Shown one piece after another: positions 60,764 through 64,000 of a stretch of 64,000 nucleotides of DNA. How positions within the stretch are numbered: the stretch's first letter is position 1; the number at the start of each line of letters is the position of its first letter. The stretch lies in the NCBI GenBank assembly GCA_003246625.1, contig QJZR01000007.1, positions 1 to 64,000 on the forward strand, written 5' to 3'. The notes beneath the pieces were generated by a model. That model was given only the letters and a program-made list of their open reading frames with translations. It made no database searches and was not told the origin of the DNA. The DNA is from Alphaproteobacteria bacterium (GTDB lineage: Bacteria > Pseudomonadota > Alphaproteobacteria > Rhodospirillales > Rhodospirillaceae). The position numbers and the translations under genes were made by a program.

Positions 60764-62368
60764 CTATTCTAGTCCGTTGGGGTTAAGATTTGGTAGCGCG
60801 GCGGCCAGCAGCATCCGGGTATAGGGATGCTCGGGGGCGGCCAGCACCCGCTCCGCCGGGCCGCTTTCGACGATGCGGCCGTCCTTCATCACCAGGATGT
60901 CGTCGGACAGCGCCCGCACCACCGCAAGGTCGTGGCTGATGAACAGATAGGCGATGTTCAGGCGTTCCTGCAGGCCGCGCAGCAGTTCGACGATCTGCGC
61001 CTGCACCGAGACGTCGAGGGCCGAGGTCGGTTCGTCCAGGATCAGCAGTTTCGGCCCCAGGATCAGGGCGCGGGCGATGGCGATGCGCTGCCGCTGGCCG
61101 CCCGAGAATTCGTGCGGATAGCGGTCCTGCATCGCCGCCTCCAGCCCCACCTGGACCAGGGCGTCGCCGATGCGGCTGCGCCGTTCGGCGCGGGGCAGGC
61201 CGGGGGCGTGGATGTCCAGGCCCTCGCCGACGATTTCGCCGACCGAAAGGCGCGGGCTGAGCGAGCCATAGGGGTCCTGGAACACCACCTGCATCGCGCG
61301 GCGCAGGGGGCGCAGGGGGCCGCGCCGCATCGCCGAGATTTCCTGCCCGTCGAAGCGGATGGTCCCTTCCGAACCGATCAGGCGCAAAAGGGCGAGGCCC
61401 AGGGTGCTTTTCCCCGATCCCGATTCGCCGACCACGCCGAGGGTGCGCCCGGGTTTCAGGGTCAGGTCCACGCCGTCCACCGCCTTGACGTAGCCCCGGG
61501 TGCGGCGGAACAGGCCGCCCTTCACCGGGAACCAGACCTTGAGGTCCCGCGCCTCGATCACCGGCGGCTCGCCGCTGGGCGGCCGCGCCTGGCGGGGTTT
61601 CGGCTGGGCGGAGATCAGCTTGCGGGTATAGGGGTGACGCGGATCGGCGAACAGTTGCGCGGCGGGCGCGGTTTCGACGATTTCGCCCCGGGTCATCACG
61701 CAGACGCGGTCGGCGATGCGCCGGACGATGGACAGGTCGTGGGTGATGAACAGCACCGCCATTCCCAGCCGCGCCTTGAGGTCGGCCAGAAGGTCGAGAA
61801 TCTGCGCCTGAATGGTGACGTCGAGGGCGGTGGTCGGTTCGTCGGCGATCAGCAGGTCGGGGTCGTTGGCCAGGGCCATGGCGATCATCACCCGCTGCCG
61901 CTGGCCGCCGGACAGTTCGTGCGGCAGGGCGCCCAAGCGGGCCTCGGGGTCGGGCAGGCCGACCAGGGACAGAAGCTCGATCACCCGCGCCCGCGCCGCC
62001 GCGCCGGACAGCCCCTTGTGCAGGGCCAGGGTCTCGCCGATCTGGCGGCCGATGCCGTGCAGCGGGTTCAGGCTGGTCATCGGTTCCTGGAAAACCATGC
62101 CCACCCGTCCGCCGCGCAGGGCGCACAGGGCGGCCGGGTCCATCGCCGGGACCTCGTCGCCGTCGAAGCGGATGCTGCCGCCGACCCGCGCCGCGGCGGG
62201 CAGCAGGCGCAGCACCGACAGGGCGGAAACCGACTTGCCCGAGCCGCTTTCCCCGACCAGGGCCAGGGTCTCGCCACGGGCGATGGCGAAATCCACCCCC
62301 TTCACCGCGGGCGGCGCGTCGCCGAAGGCGACGGTCAGGCCGGAAACCTGCAACAGCGGCGCGGTCAT
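60764..62368 (-). CDS. yejF: Peptide/microcin ABC transporter, fused ATP-binding protein (YejF-type)
   Basis: The 534-aa product has two full ABC domains, as in YejF. Each has a Walker A (GESGSGKS) and a signature (LSGGQRQR near 155; FSGGQRQR near 425), with Walker B IADEPTTALD and LILDEPTSALD. It energises import of oligopeptides and peptide antibiotics such as microcin C in E. coli. The start (62368) overlaps the yejE stop by 4 bp. The ORF-track 781-aa entry is extended upstream. Confidence 0.94.
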   Translation of the reverse strand: MTAPLLQVSGLTVAFGDAPPAVKGVDFAIARGETLALVGESGSGKSVSALSVLRLLPAAARVGGSIRFDGDEVPAMDPAALCALRGGRVGMVFQEPMTSLNPLHGIGRQIGETLALHKGLSGAAARARVIELLSLVGLPDPEARLGALPHELSGGQRQRVMIAMALANDPDLLIADEPTTALDVTIQAQILDLLADLKARLGMAVLFITHDLSIVRRIADRVCVMTRGEIVETAPAAQLFADPRHPYTRKLISAQPKPRQARPPSGEPPVIEARDLKVWFPVKGGLFRRTRGYVKAVDGVDLTLKPGRTLGVVGESGSGKSTLGLALLRLIGSEGTIRFDGQEISAMRRGPLRPLRRAMQVVFQDPYGSLSPRLSVGEIVGEGLDIHAPGLPRAERRSRIGDALVQVGLEAAMQDRYPHEFSGGQRQRIAIARALILGPKLLILDEPTSALDVSVQAQIVELLRGLQERLNIAYLFISHDLAVVRALSDDILVMKDGRIVESGPAERVLAAPEHPYTRMLLAAALPNLNPNGLE

Positions 62369-63396
62369 CGGGTTTTCCTCGGGTCGAAGGCGTCGCGCAC
62401 CGCCTCGCCGACGAAGACCAGCAGGCTGAGCAGCAGCGACACCACGATGAAGCCGGACAGACCCAGCCAGGGGGCCTGAAGGTTCTCTTTCCCCTGGCGC
62501 AACAGGTCGCCGAGCGAGGCGGAGCCGGGCGGCAGCCCGAGGCCCAGAAAATCGAGAGAGGTCAGCGCCACCACCCCGCCGGACAGCACGAAGGGCAGGA
62601 AGGTGATGGTCGCCACCATGGCGTTGGGCAGCACGTGGCGGATGACGATGCGGGTGTCGGAAAGCCCCAGGGCGCGGGCGGCGCGCACGTATTCGAAGTT
62701 GCGGGCGCGCAGGAACTCGGCGCGCACCACGCCGACCAGGGCGGTCCAGCTGAACAGCAGCAGAATGGCGAGAAGCGTCCAGAACCCCGGCACGATCGCC
62801 GAGGAGACGATGATCAGGATGAACAGCTGCGGCAGGCTGCCCCAGATTTCCAGGAACCGCTGGAAGATCAGGTCGACCCAACCGCCCAGATAGCCCTGCA
62901 CCGCCCCGGCGGCGACGCCGATCGCCGAGGCGAACACGGTCAGCGCCAGACCGAACAGCACCGAGACGCGGAAGCCATAGATCATCCGCGCCAGCACGTC
63001 GCGGCCCTGGTCGTCGGTGCCCAGCCAGTTCTGCGCCGAGGGCGGCGACGGCGCGGGCTGGGTCAGGTCGTAGTTGACGGTGGCGTGGGAAAAGCGGATC
63101 GGCGGCCACACCGCCCAGCCGTGTTCGGCGATGCGTTCGCGGATATAGGGATCGCGGTAGTCGGCGGGGGTGGGGAAGTCGCCGCCGAAGGCGGTCTCGG
63201 GATAGTCGGCGGCCACCGGCACGAACCAGCCGCCGTCATAGACCACCAGCAGCGGCCGGTCGTTGGCGACCAGTTCGGCGAACAGGCTGACGCCGAACAG
63301 GGTCAGGAACACCACCAGCGACCAGAATCCCCGCCGGTTGGCGCGGAAGGCGGCCAGACGGCGGCGGGTGACGGGGGAAAGCGCGAAACGCGGCAT
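62365..63396 (-). CDS. yejE: Peptide/microcin ABC transporter permease (YejE-type)
   Basis: The 343-aa product has an N-terminal helix, then a large periplasmic segment with PETAFGGDFPTPADYRDPYI and NWLGTDDQGRDVLARMIYGFR (typical DppC/OppC-type), about five more helices, and the EAA loop RAARALGLSDTRIVIRHVLPNA. The long periplasmic insert is YejE-like. It lies 3 bp after the yejB stop. Confidence 0.93.
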   Translation of the reverse strand: MPRFALSPVTRRRLAAFRANRRGFWSLVVFLTLFGVSLFAELVANDRPLLVVYDGGWFVPVAADYPETAFGGDFPTPADYRDPYIRERIAEHGWAVWPPIRFSHATVNYDLTQPAPSPPSAQNWLGTDDQGRDVLARMIYGFRVSVLFGLALTVFASAIGVAAGAVQGYLGGWVDLIFQRFLEIWGSLPQLFILIIVSSAIVPGFWTLLAILLLFSWTALVGVVRAEFLRARNFEYVRAARALGLSDTRIVIRHVLPNAMVATITFLPFVLSGGVVALTSLDFLGLGLPPGSASLGDLLRQGKENLQAPWLGLSGFIVVSLLLSLLVFVGEAVRDAFDPRKTR

Positions 63397-63399
63397 GGC

Positions 63400-64000
63400 C
63401 TACAGCTCCCGCGATCCGAAGTCGATGCGCGGGTCCACCGCGTGATAGGTCAGGTCGCTGACCAGGCTCAGCACCAGGCCGAGCAGGGAAAAGGCGTACA
63501 GGGTGCCGAACATCACCGGATAGTCGCGGTTCATCGCCGCCTCGAAGCCGAGCAGGCCGATGCCGTCCAGCGAGAAGATCACCTCGATCAGCACCGAGCC
63601 GGTGAACAGCATGCCGATCAGCGCCGCCGGGAAGCCCGCGATCACCACCAGCATGGCGTTGCGGAAGACATGGCCGTACAGCACCCGCCGCTCCGGCAGA
63701 CCCTTGGCGCGGGCGGTCAGCACGTACTGCTTGTTGATTTCCTCCAGGAAGGCGTTCTTGGTCAGCATGGTCAGACCGGCGAAGCCGCCGATGGAGAGCG
63801 CGGTGACCGGCAGCGCCATGTGCCAGGCATAGTCGGCGACGCGCGCCGGCCAGGAAAGGTCGGCCCAGTCGTCCGAGGTCAGGCCGCGCAGGGGGAACCA
63901 ATCGAGATACCGCCCTCCGGCGAAGACGATGATCAACAGGATGGCGAACAGGAACCCCGGCACCGCGTGGCCGACGATCACCGCCCAACTGCTGGCGACG
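63400..64000 (-). CDS. yejB: Peptide/microcin ABC transporter permease (YejB-type), partial
   Basis: The C-terminal 200 codons are visible; the 5' end is beyond the window. The text starts within [17 protein letters not shown], and continues through [41 protein letters not shown] (the EAA loop) to the end [12 protein letters not shown]. This matches YejB, including the final PRIDFR-like motif. The yejB-yejE-yejF order indicates that yejA lies just outside. Confidence 0.92.
   Translation of the reverse strand, partial: VASSWAVIVGHAVPGFLFAILLIIVFAGGRYLDWFPLRGLTSDDWADLSWPARVADYAWHMALPVTALSIGGFAGLTMLTKNAFLEEINKQYVLTARAKGLPERRVLYGHVFRNAMLVVIAGFPAALIGMLFTGSVLIEVIFSLDGIGLLGFEAAMNRDYPVMFGTLYAFSLLGLVLSLVSDLTYHAVDPRIDFGSREL

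Overview
The window is high-GC DNA from an alphaproteobacterium, most likely of the Rhodospirillales type. The evidence is the gene order aroA-cmk-rpsA-ihfB-lapA-pyrF-trpF-trpB-trpA, the FYDLN-acid protein (TIGR02300 family), a SAM-II riboswitch before a metB/metZ-type gene, the dnaX-ybaB-recR block with a 4.5S RNA beside it, and frequent ATGA/TGATG gene overlaps. I cannot name a genus from sequence alone.

Layout. 1-4.9 kb is accessory: an MFS/cytochrome P460 pair opposite a LysR regulator, an SDR gene opposite soxR with a near-canonical sox box, and a decayed small tyrosine recombinase. 4.9-13.8 kb is the conserved aroA-to-trpA housekeeping run on the minus strand. 13.9-15.6 kb has tRNA-Ala(GGC) and a diguanylate cyclase. 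15.6-22.8 kb is an unusual minus-strand cluster: a FadR-type regulator, a 66-aa protein, an unrecognised polytopic membrane protein, a Tat-exported metallo-beta-lactamase-fold protein, a CobW-type GTPase with a large unknown N-terminal domain and a histidine-rich loop, then ExbB, ExbD and TonB. Two TGGT-N3-ACCA operators lie upstream of it. 22.8-27.7 kb holds a PAS/GAF protein and a FIST-PAS histidine kinase. 27.7-32.7 kb has a HypT-like LysR regulator opposite an aspartate/glutamate racemase and a polar amino acid ABC importer. 32.7-34.3 kb is an ArsR/ArsP-like permease/redox-disulfide operon behind a 42-bp palindrome.

34.3-38.4 kb returns to housekeeping (truA, fmt, def, rmuC, an NfeD-like gene). 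38.5-40.2 kb is an AT-rich island carrying one unrecognised 486-aa gene. 40.2-51.3 kb carries a YecH-like protein, a second diguanylate cyclase, a chemoreceptor, cysK, metB with its riboswitch, and a hybrid kinase overlapping an HD-GYP response regulator. 51.4-57 kb is recR, ybaB, dnaX, 4.5S RNA, pheA, kdsB and a membrane-anchored cytochrome c. 57.2-64 kb has a MATE exporter, an orphan TAXI receptor, a MarR regulator, a FliN with a duplicated acidic N-terminus, and the yejF-yejE-yejB peptide transporter, which runs off the window end.

A family of about 150-200-bp structured, REPIN/MITE-like repeats occurs at six intergenic sites (4.7, 35.2, 45.8, 52.1, 54.5 and 57.1 kb). In three of them the element end coincides with the TAA stop codon of the neighbouring gene. 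The best candidates for undescribed biology are the FadR-controlled Tat-MBL/membrane/CobW/ExbBD-TonB cluster, the AT-rich island gene, and this repeat family.
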